DNA from: Helichrysum umbraculigerum
Taxonomy: Eukaryota > Streptophyta > Magnoliopsida > Asterales > Asteraceae
Length of the DNA: 64,000 nucleotides
NCBI GenBank assembly: GCA_949592205.1
Contig: CATIUR010000005.1
Coordinates: 32,610,179-32,674,178 of the forward strand
Direction: 5' to 3'
The notes under the pieces are model-generated. The model was not told the origin of the DNA. It saw only the letters and a program-made list of their open reading frames with translations, and ran no database searches. Below are positions 45,001 to 57,100 of the stretch, in pieces. Position 1 is the first letter of the stretch, and each line of letters begins with the position of its first letter. A program made the position numbers and the translations under genes.

Positions 45001-46698
45001 TGTGTTTAATAGATTTCGAATGCATTTTTTATGAATAAGATACTTATTTCGTTCATATTTGCATTTAGGAGATTTATTGGAGCTTGGATAAAAAAGGAAC
45101 GGAAAACGAGCTTATTTGGAAGAAAAGTTACTAAAAGAATAAAACATTGGACAAGAGAAGATTGGATCGAGGAAAAGAAGCTAAGAGAGTGAAGATAGGC
45201 AATATTGGATTGGAATAAGTGTAAATGAAGCTCGAATCGGAAAAAGAATGAAAGATGAGCTGAAAATGGAGGAAGAATGTAAAAGCTGAGTTTTCAGACA
45301 GCTGTTAGTATTTTGGCCATAACTTTCTCATACGAACTCCGATTGAGGTGATTCAACTTGGAGAATTTATCTAACACAGAGGGCTACAACTTTCGTTTTT
45401 TCCATTTTTTCTGAAAATACATCCATACGGCGTATGGATGTCCATACACCGTATGGATTGAAAAACTGGGCTGAAACCTCTTATCGCGGGCTGGACTGAT
45501 GGGCTTTTACATCCATACGCCGTATGGAATTTCATACGCCATATGGATGACTTTTTCAGCTATTTTAGTCCGATTTTAGGGTTTTCACTTCATTACTTCA
45601 CACAAACCAAAACCATTCGACCAGAGACGATTAGAGGGGGGTTTTTCCCTCATTTCGGGAGCATTTTGAAGGTAGAAAGCAAGAAGATTTGAAGCCCTTT
45701 CGATTGTTCAATCATTCTTTCGATTTTTCGGTTCGAATACTTTAATCCTTTTCATTTGATTATGATTTCGGTTATGTTTTCGTTTCTGATTTTATGGAAC
45801 ATTATGAGTAGCTAAATCTTTATTGTATTTGCTTGGATGATGATACTTAGATGATGATTTGATTATTGAATTGCGGATTATATCGGATTTTATGAATGTT
45901 TATGTGTTTATTTGATGATCCTTGGTTATTTATTGATTATTAGTGATTACCTAACGTGATTTTATGATTAATTGAGATTGAGTTCCTTTTGATTATAAAA
46001 TTATTGATAATTGTTGATTTTGATTGGCGATTATTGCTGAATATATTGAGTTTGACATGTTAGGGTTAATAATTGGTAATAATCATTAATGAACAAGATA
46101 ACTATTATTAGTTATAAACTTTGTTGATTCAAGTTATAAGAATAAATCACATAAACGGTGTAGGTTTAATTTAGAATACAATTTGGTGGGCAACGTTAAA
46201 TTGAACCGTTAGCGTGTTGAAAACAACTTTATGTCTTTCTTAATTGGGTTTAATCAACTTATCTTGTAAGGAGGGTTGGTACAACTGTCATATCACAATA
46301 AAATCCGTATGCTAGCAATTCAATAAAGTAATAATCGGATTCTAAGGAAAGTAGTCCAAGCGAATGCATCTTTCTTACCATTTGAATCAAGTATCTATAT
46401 TTGATTAATTGTTTTCTTAATTATTATTTATTTTATTTCAGTTTTAATTTAAAATTATATTACATAATTGTTAGTCAATGGTTCAATCGGAACTAAAACG
46501 CCCCCCAATATTTACTGCTTTCATTATTTGTATCAATTTCCAATTTATTTAATTTGACATCCGTTCCCTGTGTTCGACTCGGACTTACCAAGTCTATACT
46601 AACATTCGATCGGGTATTCTTGCCTGGTTGTGTGATAGTATTAATAAGGTATTTTCAGTTATAAATTATAAAACAAGACGCGCTTTCATAGCACATCA
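45001..46698 (+). repeat. 5' LTR of J (~1.7 kb; start approximate)
   Basis: The end is fixed at CACATCA (46698), six bases before the primer site. The start is placed at TGTGTTTAATAG by analogy with this lineage; no second LTR is available to confirm it. Contains a palindrome cluster. Confidence 0.6.
45420..45549. repeat. Palindrome cluster of J
   Basis: Four units: CCATAC-GGC-GTATGG (arms up to 9 nt, 45420-45440), CCATAC-ACC-GTATGG (about 45441-45457), CCATAC-GCC-GTATGG (about 45510-45528) and CATAC-GCC-ATATG (about 45533-45549). It follows an AACTTTCTCATACGAACTCC phrase at 45322. Confidence 0.88.
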
Positions 46699-46704
46699 AG
46701 TTTT

Positions 46705-46722
46705 TGGCGCCGCTGCCGGGGA
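46705..46722 (+). other. Primer binding site of J
   Basis: TGGCGCCGCTGCCGGGGA, the Athila-type primer site attributed to tRNA-Asp. It differs from the initiator-Met sites of the other elements here. Confidence 0.85.
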
Positions 46723-46949
46723 ACGGTTTGATTCAATTTGATAAATTGGAATTTGTTTTCTGTATATTATTTGTTTGAATTTAGTTTTGTTTTCGTGTTT
46801 ATTTGTATTATCTTGTGCTAGAGATTAATTGATAAGTTGTTTTATATTTAAGAGTCTTATTCTACCCTTCGTATTTGGAGGACGATTTCGGAGAATATTT
46901 ACAATCTATCTTTGAACCACTCATCGATCAATCGGAACCAGATTTAGAA

Positions 46950-48728
46950 ATGGCAGACTACATCGCCAACATGACTCTTGAGGAATATTCTAGCAGAAGG
47001 CGTAGCGACCTTGGCACAGGAGTAGTGAGGCCTGCGATTGCAGAAAACGTTGAGTTTGAGATAAAAGGACAATTCTTAAAGGAGCTTAGGGAAAACCCGT
47101 TTCGAGGAGATGAGAATGAAGATGCTAACGAGCACGTGGAGAGAATAGTGGAGATCGCCGATATGTTCAGCATCCCTAACGTTACATGCGATCAAGTCAT
47201 GCTCCGAGTGTTTCCAAGAACACTCAAGGGAGCCGCGAAAAGATGGATTACTAATGAACCAGCTGGATCCATCACCACGTGGGAAGATCTCCGCACAAAG
47301 TTTCTAATGATGTACTGCCCGCCATCCAAAACGTCGAAGATGATCAATGAGATTCGAAACTTCAAGCAAGACTTTGACGAGTCACTTCACCAAGCGTGGG
47401 AAAGGTACCAGGACTTGATGCATAAATGTCCACAGCACGACCTAAACGACCAGCAAATTATAATGATATTCTACAGGGGAGTGGATCGTGCTACAAGACA
47501 GCAATTAGATGCTCAAGGACATATCCCGAAGAAGATTCCTAGGGATGCCTTAGCAGCTATTCGCGACCAAGCAAAGCATTCTCGGTTATGGGATGATGGT
47601 TCCTCTAGGAGAAAGAGGTCAATTAGCAATGACGATGGACTAGCCGTCATAACTGCTAAGCTGGACAGCATGGGAAGAGACATAAAAAAGGTGACTGAGA
47701 CTGTCCATGCAATCCAAGTAGGGTGTGACAACTGTGGAGGAACGCATTTAGTCAAGGATTGTCCCGAAATGAATTCTGTAGAAGTGAGAGAGGAAGTTAA
47801 ATGTGTGGAAACTCACGGAGCTTACTGCCAAGGTAGTGGGGAATTTTTCCTAAGACCATACCAGGAAGGAGGTCGCCAGTTCTGCCAGACTCAGCCAGGT
47901 CTTTTCACTAAGGAACAACCCTCAGCAACCTCCCCCGAGAAGAAATCCAATTTGGAAGAAATGATGGGGAAGTTTTTGACTGCTAATGAGAAGTTTATTG
48001 CTAAGTCTGGACAGTGGATGGACGCCATTAAATCATTAGTTCGGAATCAAGGAGCGGCGATCAAGCAAATTGAGGGAACCATTTCCAACATAGCTAAGGT
48101 TCTCCAACAGAGAGTCCCGGGAACTTTACCAGGATGCACCGAAACCAACCCACGAGATCACGCAAAGGTTGTGACTACCAGAAGTGGAAAGGTTCATGAA
48201 AACCCTAAGTTTCAAAAGAATCATGTGTCGAAGCTTTTGCCTGAAAAGGATAAGGAAGCTGAGGTTGCCAAAAAGTTAAGGGTAGACACAAAAGATGATC
48301 AAATTGATAGGGATAAACAATATGCGAAGGATCATGCGCCACTTCCACCTTACCCAGCAGCTTTGAGGAGAGGAAAAGATGAATCTCATTATCACCAATT
48401 TCTAGAGAATCTGAAGCAACTTCATATCAACATTCCGTTTGTGGAAGCTATTGCCCAAATGCCTAAGTATGTGAAATACTTGAAGGAGCTCTTGACTAAT
48501 AAGAGCAAGTTGGCAGAAGCAACTACAGTAATGATGAATGAGCGATGCTCAGCCGTGATGCAAAACAAGTTGCCACAAAAAATGAAGGATCCGGGGAGTA
48601 TCACTATTCCCTGTTTAATTGGTAAGTTAGACATCGCGAATGCACTAGCGGATCTCGGGGCTAGCATATCTATTATGCCTTATACTATGTACGCTAGACT
48701 TGGGCTAGGAAAACCTAAGTCCATCTGA
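46950..48728 (+). pseudogene. gag: J gag-protease (Athila-like), nonsense stop in protease
   Basis: The frame is open from 46875, but the first ATG in family-like context is 46950 (MADYIANMTL). The Gag capsid domain spans about 47080-47560 with NPFRGDENEDANEHVERI, LKGAAKRWI and FRNFKQ-type NEIRNFKQDFDESL. A zinc knuckle C-x2-C-x3-H-x4-C (CDNCGGTHLVKDC) lies at 47724-47763. A Pro/Lys-rich region with PPYPAALRR leads to the protease, whose active site is the DLGAS form (about 48652) typical of the Athila/Tat group. A TGA at 48726-48728 cuts the protease, whose homology continues in the same frame after it. Confidence 0.85.
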
Positions 48729-49676
48729 ATGTGCATCGAGTTGGCTGATCACTCTGTTCAATACCCCAAAGGGATGGTTGAGAACGTTTTAGTCAAGGTT
48801 GATAAGTTTGTGTTTCCCTGTGACTTTGTGATTCTCGACATGGTAGAGGATCCTAAGGTGCCGATTATTCTAGGTAGACCCTTCCTTGCCACTTCCAGAG
48901 CATTGATCGATGTTTTTGATAGGAAAATAACCATGAGATTGGGGGATGAGAAGGTTGTATTTAATGTGAATGAATCTATGCAATATCCAGAATCCGTGGA
49001 TGAGACTTGTTACTTTGCTAGCATGAGAGAATTATCTGAGGATGACGAGAGTTTGCAAAGTTTGAAGGATGACGTAGATTTAGACCCAATGATTCTTGAA
49101 GGATGGAAGGGAAGCCTCGCGACAATCCGTGACATCGACAAGTTCGATAAATTGCCTGTGGAGATCGAGACAACGTGCGAGAAAGATTTAGAAAATGAAG
49201 GCATTAAGTTAAGGGAGAGTGAAGAGTCGATTTTGACAAATGGAATTTCGATTAAAACGGAGACGCGAATTACTAGGCATAGTATCCCATATTCAAGAAA
49301 GAAGGTTTGGATCAGTGATATTGAATCGCATCTTACGAATGCACAATTGGAGAAAGTGTTAGGGATGAATGCTTATGTTAACGCTCGACTATATATGGAG
49401 CGCACCAAGAAATGGCATGATTCACGCTTTAAATCAAATTGTTTATTTGAAAAAGGTGATAAGGTTCTCCTATATAGTTCTCGTCTGCATTTGTTCCCTG
49501 GTAAGTTAAAGACACGCTGGACAGGACCTTTTATAATTGAAAAGGTTTATCCTTTTGGTGTTGTTGATCTGCAAGGTCATTCTGGAAAAACTTTCAAGGT
49601 TAATGGAAGACGTTTGAAGAGATACGATGGTGATGCAAGGGACTCCAAGCGTGATTTGGAGATGGATTTGAATTAA
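48729..49676 (+). pseudogene. pol: J protease remainder fused to integrase C-terminus
   Basis: In phase with the preceding block. The first half has the second part of the protease (VILGRPFLATSRALIDV, about 48860-48920) and an acidic linker. From about 49290 the sequence jumps to the integrase tail: NAYVNARLYMERTKKWHD, GDKVLLYSSRL and RWTGPFIIEKV. Nothing of RT, RNase H, the HHCC domain or the DDE core lies between. So there is a clean in-frame deletion, estimated at 2-3 kb from the usual gene length. It ends with a natural-looking TAA at 49674-49676, followed by the CGGGAGACAACCCGG motif usual after Athila pol. Confidence 0.8.
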
Positions 49677-49773
49677 GTTGTGAAGCAAGATGTCGAGCTT
49701 ACCGACGTGATAAACAAAAGCGCTGTCGGGAGACAACCCGGTATTTTGTTATTTTGTTTTGTTGTTTTTGATT
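49677..49773 (+). other. J 3' non-coding start, up to H
   Basis: GCTGTCGGGAGACAACCCGG and a T-rich stretch. H inserts after TGATT (49769-49773). Confidence 0.7.
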
Positions 49774-49907
49774 TGTAACACCCTGTTTCTGGGCCTGGAA
49801 ATAAATTGTATTTTTATTAGTTTGGTTGGTTTATTTAATAATAAACAAGTAAAAGAGTCTCAGTTTTAATTGTGACTAATGAAATATTGTTGTTTTAAAA
49901 AGTTGAA

Positions 49908-49963
49908 GTTGACGGTAAAATAAAAGTATTTTGACTTACGGGTATTTTCGGGTTCCAGACAAT
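49908..49963 (+). promoter_or_regulatory. Conserved LTR promoter block, element H
   Basis: GTTGACGGTAAAATAAAA through GTTCCAGACAAT, then a TATA-like TATAATTTATAC at 49979. Repeated in the 3' LTR at 61468-61523. Confidence 0.5.
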
Positions 49964-50185
49964 AGGTTAGGAACGGGTATAATTTATACTAATAATAAAA
50001 GTAGGCGGTGGAAATCTATGGATCATTTCTCACCTACCATTTCTATTGTTTTCTTGAAAACTCTCTCAAACCTTTACCTATCATCTATTGTGAATAAACA
50101 AAAATCAAGAACACAAATTAGAGATTAATCTTGCTAAAGGAAATCTGAGTTCATTATCATCACTAGCTTCTTCTTCCATTGAATT

Positions 50186-51613
50186 GTAAGTTTCTTTAGT
50201 GTTCTTGTGCATATTTATAAAGATTGGGTAAAAATGGTGGATTTGTGATTTGTTAGAATTGAAGATTAAATAACATGTGTGTAATGTTTCTAAATGATTA
50301 GATAACGATTTTAACATGATTACATGGTGATTGTATGGTAGAAATTGCTAGTGTTCTTCAAGTTATTTGTTAGTTAGGGTTTGATGATTTTAGAGATATA
50401 AATGAAGATTGCATGATGGAATATGATGCTAAATAGGTTGTTTGATGTTGGTGTGTGTTAGTGTAAGTTTATATGTCGTTTTTATGGTGAATAATCGAAG
50501 TATAGAAGTGTAGATTTGAGTTTTGGGTGTTAAAGCTCGTAAGTTGTTTGCTGTTTCTGCTGCTGCTGGTATTATGATCAAGCCGGCGACTTGATCACTG
50601 AAGCCGGCGGCTTCATGTGGTCAGCCGGCGGGTTAGGACCCCAAGCCGGCGGTCTGAATAGGCTTATTTAGGTGATTCAAGTTCTGATGTACAAAATGTT
50701 AATTTACCCGGCGGGCCAGGGTGCCAAGCCGGCGGCTTCCCAGCCAAGCCGGCGGCTTCCCTGCCCAAGCCGGCGGTTTCTGGGTGGTTTCCAGCAATTT
50801 CATTTCTTTTGTTTTGTATGATTAAATGTTAAAGATATATGATGTGTGATACGTGTTATATGGTATAGTATATAAGATATATGTTAGATGATATTGAAAT
50901 ACGTTATATGAGATCTTGATATAAGTATTGTGATTTGTGTTGAACGTTTACTGACTTGGTGTTGTTGTTGTTTCCAGATAAGCGGACGGCCACTCAGTAA
51001 GATAAGACCTCTGAGTTGGCGATCAGGCGTGAATATTTGGTGAGTGGAATTGTAGTCCTCGGTTCCACCCAGTTGTAACGGGTTCGGTTACAACGGGTAA
51101 CCAGGATAGTTTATTTTAGTAGGTTGTTGTTATTGGTCGTACCGGTACCAGTCTTGTCTGTTTTATTTATGTTGCTGATTATATGAGTTGTTGTGTGATT
51201 GTTGTTGAATTGTTGATCAGTTGTGAACAGTTGTGAACTGTTGCTTGTTGTTGTGTGTTTTTGCATTGTGAATGCAACGTGGTTATTTTCAGAGGTCAAC
51301 TGTTGTTGGTTGGGTTTGGGTACTACTGTGTAGTTGTCGAGGTTTCTTTGAGACACATAGTTGAGAACAAGCCTAGTCAGTGAAGGTAGTACTCAAGCTA
51401 TCGGTTGATTACTGGGATTGGCTTGGCGCCCAGTAGTCGTGGTTTCTGGGTTGGGTGGATACCAGGAACCGCCGGTCCTCTTGACGTTATGTGCTTATGT
51501 GTTTAATTGTTGTTGTTGCTTAGTTGTAAGACTTGTTATGAGTGGGTTGAACCGTCGGTTACGGTTCCATTCACTTAGCATTAGCTAATCCCTCGTTGTT
51601 TAATGTTTTGCAG
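50186..51613 (+). other. Putative LTR intron, element H
   Basis: Donor GAATT|GTAAGT at 50186 and acceptor TAATGTTTTGCAG ending at 51613 (1428 bp). The palindrome cluster lies inside. Identical sites in the 3' LTR are at 61746 and 63173. Confidence 0.42.
50579..50780. repeat. Palindrome cluster of H, 5' LTR
   Basis: Eight units around GCCGGCGG, for example GAAGCC-GGC-GGCTTC (50600-50614), CAAGCCGGCGACTTG (50579) and TACCCGGCGGGCC (about 50706). The first unit is mispaired here (GAC in place of GGC) but perfect in the 3' LTR. Confidence 0.9.
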
Positions 51614-51924
51614 ACTGTGGTTAGTTGATGTAGATGTTCGGGTTGTAGATGTTGACTTGGAGTTTAACTAAAGCTTGGGGCAACTCTGATCTTTTGTGGA
51701 TGTCTTTTGGAAAATGTTTTATCTAAGGCCGTTTTGTGTTAATATGGGTTGTAACTAATATGGTTGTAAATGCTTAACTAATGTTGTCATATTTGGTAGT
51801 CGTTAAACCTGGAAGCATTGTAAGTCGGTAAATGTTTTGTTTTGGGGGACTTGCGCTTCCGATTTTCGAAATAAAATATATAAATGATATATTTTGGTTT
51901 GCGTAAGGACCGGGCCTTACAAGT

Positions 51925-51936
51925 TGGTATCAGAGC
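51925..51936 (+). other. Primer binding site of H
   Basis: TGGTATCAGAGC three bases after the LTR end. Confidence 0.92.
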
Positions 51937-52101
51937 ATAGGTTTGGGTGAATTGGGCATTTGCGAATGTTCAATCCCAAATCTATTTGGTGTTAGTCAAA
52001 CTTTTCGGTTTGTGGGATTAGCTTTTGATTAGGGATTGGTTAGTATAGGTGATACTAACGATTAACAAGTTGCAAGTTGTGCTTTGGTTGTGAGTACAGG
52101 A

Positions 52102-52276
52102 ATGGCAGATGATGAGAATACGACTCCCAATAATGCTACTAGAACGGAGCTTCCACCTCCGGAAATTAATAATGTTAATCAGGGTGGTACTTCAAATGTT
52201 CATCATGATGAAGCTAGTCAAGAGGATTATTTGTTACATATGGAGGATGAGGTTATAAGACTTAGAAAGATAGAAC
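52102..52276 (+). pseudogene. gag: H gag, 5' fragment
   Basis: ATG at 52102 (MADDENTTPNNATR), an acidic/Asn-rich N-terminus ending in a coiled-coil-like EDEVIRLRKIE where element I is inserted. Joined to the right-hand part across I the reading stays open. The frame is open back to 52084, but the 52102 start has the better match to Gag N-termini. Confidence 0.75.
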
Positions 52277-54095
52277 TATAACACCCCTCGTTAATTAAAA
52301 ACAATCATATAATATTGGCGACTCGGAAGCGTATATTTAAAACATTTCAATCAATGTACTCAAAATGTCATTAGACTTTTTCAAAGCCAAACACATGACA
52401 TTTCAACAAACTCGGTGTTATATGATTCAAAACACTTTTACAGTTATAAAAATAACATCAGAGTAACAGCCTGTCAAACATTCCATCCAGTCAAAACACT
52501 TCCTGCCCTGCCCAATACGTCCCATCTATTTCAGCCTGCAGGAAGAACTGTGGTGGGGTTAGCATAAAGCTAAGTGAATGAAACTATAAACAACAGTCTA
52601 ACCTAGCATAACAATCTGTTTACATCAAATAACAATAAACAGAAAATCAATCAATCACTCGACATCAAATCAATGTCAAGCTACTCACATCAAACATTAT
52701 CAATCGTCATGAGGATCGGTGGCTCCTGAGATACCCTAATACCGGTTTGGTACTCAAGGAACACTTATCAATCATCTGTATTGGTCTATACAGAACTACC
52801 GATAACCAGTTGTTAATCACACACGACCTAGATCTCCAAACCCACATTTCAAGTTTCAAGATCTCCTGTCGTCTACAATAACAACCAAGTCCAACTGTCA
52901 AGTCAAGTTGACCTCAGAATCTTACATACTAGCACAATCAGCCAAGTAAGCAACTAGTTAATCTATCATGGCAAGATATCTCCACAGATGCATCATATCA
53001 AAGTAATACTATAAATTACTCGTTGTAAATCAAATCATTACAACTAAATCACACTGAGGTTACAGATCCACTCACCGACTACCTCAGGCCTCCACTCAGT
53101 AGTCTAATATCACTGAGCATTCTCCACATCTGAGAATCAACAAATCAAATATAAGTTAGTAATCATGATCATCAATACTAAACTTATATCAATTAATAAC
53201 ATTAGGAACTTAACATAATCCACATCAAGATTAGTAGTTTCTAATGACACACTAATGATTTACACTATAATCATTATCATCTATTAACATATAACATCTA
53301 ACAATCACATTACTATTAACAATCAAACAAGAAATGCTGTAACAGCCAACCAAGCCGCCGGCTTGGCTTAGAAGCCGCCGGCTTCCACCGACTAACTACA
53401 AGCCGCCGGCTTGAATAAGAAGCCGCCGGCTTCCTCCTTCGTCCCAGCCATCTGCGATCTGCTCAAACCCAGACTCGCGGATTTTATATCAAAATCACCC
53501 AAAACACGATTTCAAACAGTTATAAATCACTAGAAACATCATATAATCCGCATATAACACTTATAACATGTTTCTAACATCCAACTCTCTCAAATCATCA
53601 ATTTACCCAAATTTAAATCAAAATCAAATTCTTAAATACTCAAGAATACTTACTGATTGAAGAATCTAACGATGGTAATCTGATGATTAGGAAGTTTCAC
53701 GAGAATCACAACTTCCTGATTTGATTTCCAGTTTGATTTGAAGGTTTTCAGAGAGTTTCTGTGAGTTTTGAAGTTTCTAAATAAACTTTCCTAAAGAGGA
53801 AAGTGATATATATAACCGACCTCACAAACCGCCTTCAATATACGGGTATAATTTAATACCCCTTCTCAATCTATTGTCTGGAACCCGAAAACCATTTACG
53901 AGTCCAAACATTTTATTGCACCGTCAACTATATTAATTTACAACAATTAATATTTCACTTATCACATTGGAATATTTGACTCATTTTCCAATTATTTCAA
54001 CTATTTCAAACAATATTATTTCCAAACACATTTAAATATTAATTCAAATCAAGAAATAATATATAAACAACTAGGTCCATTTCGAGGATGTTACA
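52277..54095 (-). repeat. 3' LTR of I (1819 bp)
   Basis: Minus strand TGTAACATCC at 54095 to TGTTATA at 52277, next to the polypurine tract. Confidence 0.93.
53351..53433. repeat. Palindrome cluster of I, 3' LTR
   Basis: Four perfect units alternate: CAAGCC-GCC-GGCTTG (53351, 53399) and GAAGCC-GCC-GGCTTC (53371, 53419). The outer pair changes on both arms at once. Confidence 0.93.
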
Positions 54096-54109
54096 ACTCT
54101 CCCCCCCTT
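54096..54109 (-). other. Polypurine tract of I
   Basis: Minus strand AAGGGGGGGAGAGT before the 3' LTR, preceded by TTTCGGGGACGAAATC. Confidence 0.9.
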
Positions 54110-57100
54110 AAAGAGATTTCGTCCCCGAAATCTAACCTCAATCAATCTAACTATTGTGATATTATCACATATATCTTAATATACATTTGTCCTCAATAGC
54201 AACTTACAACTATACTTAGACTGTTTGAATTCTTTCCACATGCACATATCCAAATGTACATGCTTCTATCTTTTCCTATGCACACATACGGTGCATCCAT
54301 CCAACATCTCATAGGAACCAATCATCTATCTAATTCCTTTATCACCAATCAGATAAAAGTTTAAAGCACCCTATCACTTTAACCAACAACAATAAGTGAA
54401 ACCTAACACCACTTACTAGGTCTACACAACTAGAAATTAGCAACATGCTAAAATCTTTAACCTACTCTCACTGTTCATCCCTGTTATAAATACAACAGCA
54501 ATCACATTATCACAACAGTGGTTATCAAACCACAATGTTCCTAGCAATATTGAAATGAAATTCAACTCACGACTTACAATCAGTCTAATGACAGATAACA
54601 ATTTCAAATCTCTACTATCAAAGATTTAAACTTCAAATATAGGTCAACTTTTCATCCAAAAGTTTCATACCTATACTCTTGTGAATAACCAATCATATTC
54701 ACATATCACTACAATCATAAGAAATCTTTTACTTAAAAGTACTCCAGATTCATATCACCTAAATAAGTAAAGCAGAGGTCACACTCAGTAGGTAAAACTA
54801 CAATCAACAAGTACTTTGCTCAATCAACAATAGTACCACAATCAAATATTACCTACATTCAACCAACCTCTACATTGACTTATTTCTGCTTGTAACTCCT
54901 TTCATTACAATCTATCAATTGTCAACAACAACAATTTACACCACCAATAATCACAACACTAATGATTATACACTACAGTATACCCATCAATACTTACTAT
55001 GTATCTCTAAAGTCTAACTAACCATCAAGTTAAAACTTATTTGTTACTTAAACTGGTAAGACATCAATAATATTCTCTTAGCAACCAGTTATTTCAATTC
55101 AACTTTACAATCTTAAACTACTAATCACAAGCAATTAGAATTTATACAACTTTAACCACCCAATCATTCAACACTAGATCTCGTCAATCCAGCAACTAAG
55201 TCAGTCTTAATCCACATATTATGATATTACAGGTCAAGCATCACAATATCACATTATCAAAATGTGCTACCTTTCAACACATTTCCAACAAAATCTACAT
55301 CAAGTTAATCACAATTAACTAACCTCCACATATCTTATGGCACATTTTAATTCATTCTATTAAACTTATTATGCCATTTATTATCATGTATACCACACAT
55401 ACATACCTACACAACTTCAGATATTTTCTTAAATGGACATGTACACATCAATTCCATTTCATTCTATACACTAGGCCATTCAGACGGGTAAAGTCTTTAT
55501 CAAGCCTTCTCAGTACTATCAGTCATTACATATCCATACCACAGGACATGGAACAATTACCAATCAACAACTCTATGTTTCACTTATATACTTACCAACT
55601 CGTATATAACTTAAACAATTTAACTTAAACTTACAAGAAAAGCTTGGTGAATACAATTATCACCTATCAATTTCAAGGTTTCCCTTACCCTCTAACACAT
55701 ACCATTTCTTAAAATATGAACAATCATTCAATTCATATTTCCTCAATTTATCAAACAAAGATCAACTAAATCTGTAACACCATCTAACTCCAGATATACT
55801 TTCATATCATACCTTATTTGGATCTAATCCCAATTTACCACTTTATCACTTACTTTAGTCGTATACAATCAACAATAACTAAAGAATCCATTCAATTCTT
55901 TCAATATTTAAGTGATTCACCATGAGGTACCAGTCAACCTATGCAACCCTTAATAATAACTTTCAATTATTTCTTATCTCACATTCTTACGCAATCAAAG
56001 CTATCATCACAAGCTTCATACACTGATAAGATTTTCTTATCACATTACTAATCAATGTGATTTAATTATTCTAACATATCTTAGCAACTTATAACTGTCA
56101 TATCAAACAATGACTTCATATCTGTATAATTTTTTCAACACATATTCAGTTCAAATATTAAATATTACCCAACTGAATACTCAATTATACTTAACACTAT
56201 TTCAATTACTTAATACTAGCTTTAAGTAATAACTCAAGTCTCACAAACTTAGATCATTCATCTATCTCCTTTGGATTTTCAATGACCCGTTTCAACATAA
56301 TGTGACCAATCTAGGAATTCAATCACATTCCACACAATCATAACATTACAATCTATGTTATACTATTTCACATACACAGTTGACTACATGTCAACTCTGG
56401 TTTCAACCAACCAATCAATAAAATTCTCTAATTGCTTTTCTCAAGTTTGACCCAAACTCAAATCAATCACAAGCAATTAATTTTATACACCATTTTCTAT
56501 TCATGGTTTGACTTTCAAAGTTAACATACTATCAAGTTAACTCACAACAAACCATTTCATCTTATATGTTCACTTTCAAACATATATTTCAAATTATTAC
56601 TTTCAATAATCTTATCAATCCTTCACAAGGACAAGGTCAACCTACATCAATCTTGGCTCCATACAAGCCATTTCATATAATATGTTTACTATCGAACATA
56701 AACTTCAAATTATTACATTCAATAATTACTAGTAGTTTCTCAAGCAAAACAATATCAACCTATCTCAACTTTGGCTTCATACAAGCCAAATACAAAATAG
56801 TGACTCACTCAAACACTATCAAATTCACCTATGGTCAATTTAACACAATCAGTTACAATTACATTCTCAACAAAATCATATTAGTCATCTATGTTTATCA
56901 TTAAAACATCTATCAATGACAATTATCATTTACATTGGCATCTTTACAGTCCAAATATCATAGCTCTATCAACTGATTGTTTTCTTATCAAAACAATTAT
57001 TAAACAACTTAACATACTATCATGCTCCATTTATTCAAAATCACATTACATTTCTTTTATACCAAGTAGCCTCAACAAGTTCATGTGACACAACATAATA

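Larger units (their letters stand above)
49774..51921 (+). repeat. 5' LTR of H (2148 bp)
   Basis: TGTAACACCC to GGGCCTTACA, next to the primer site. Confidence 0.95.
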
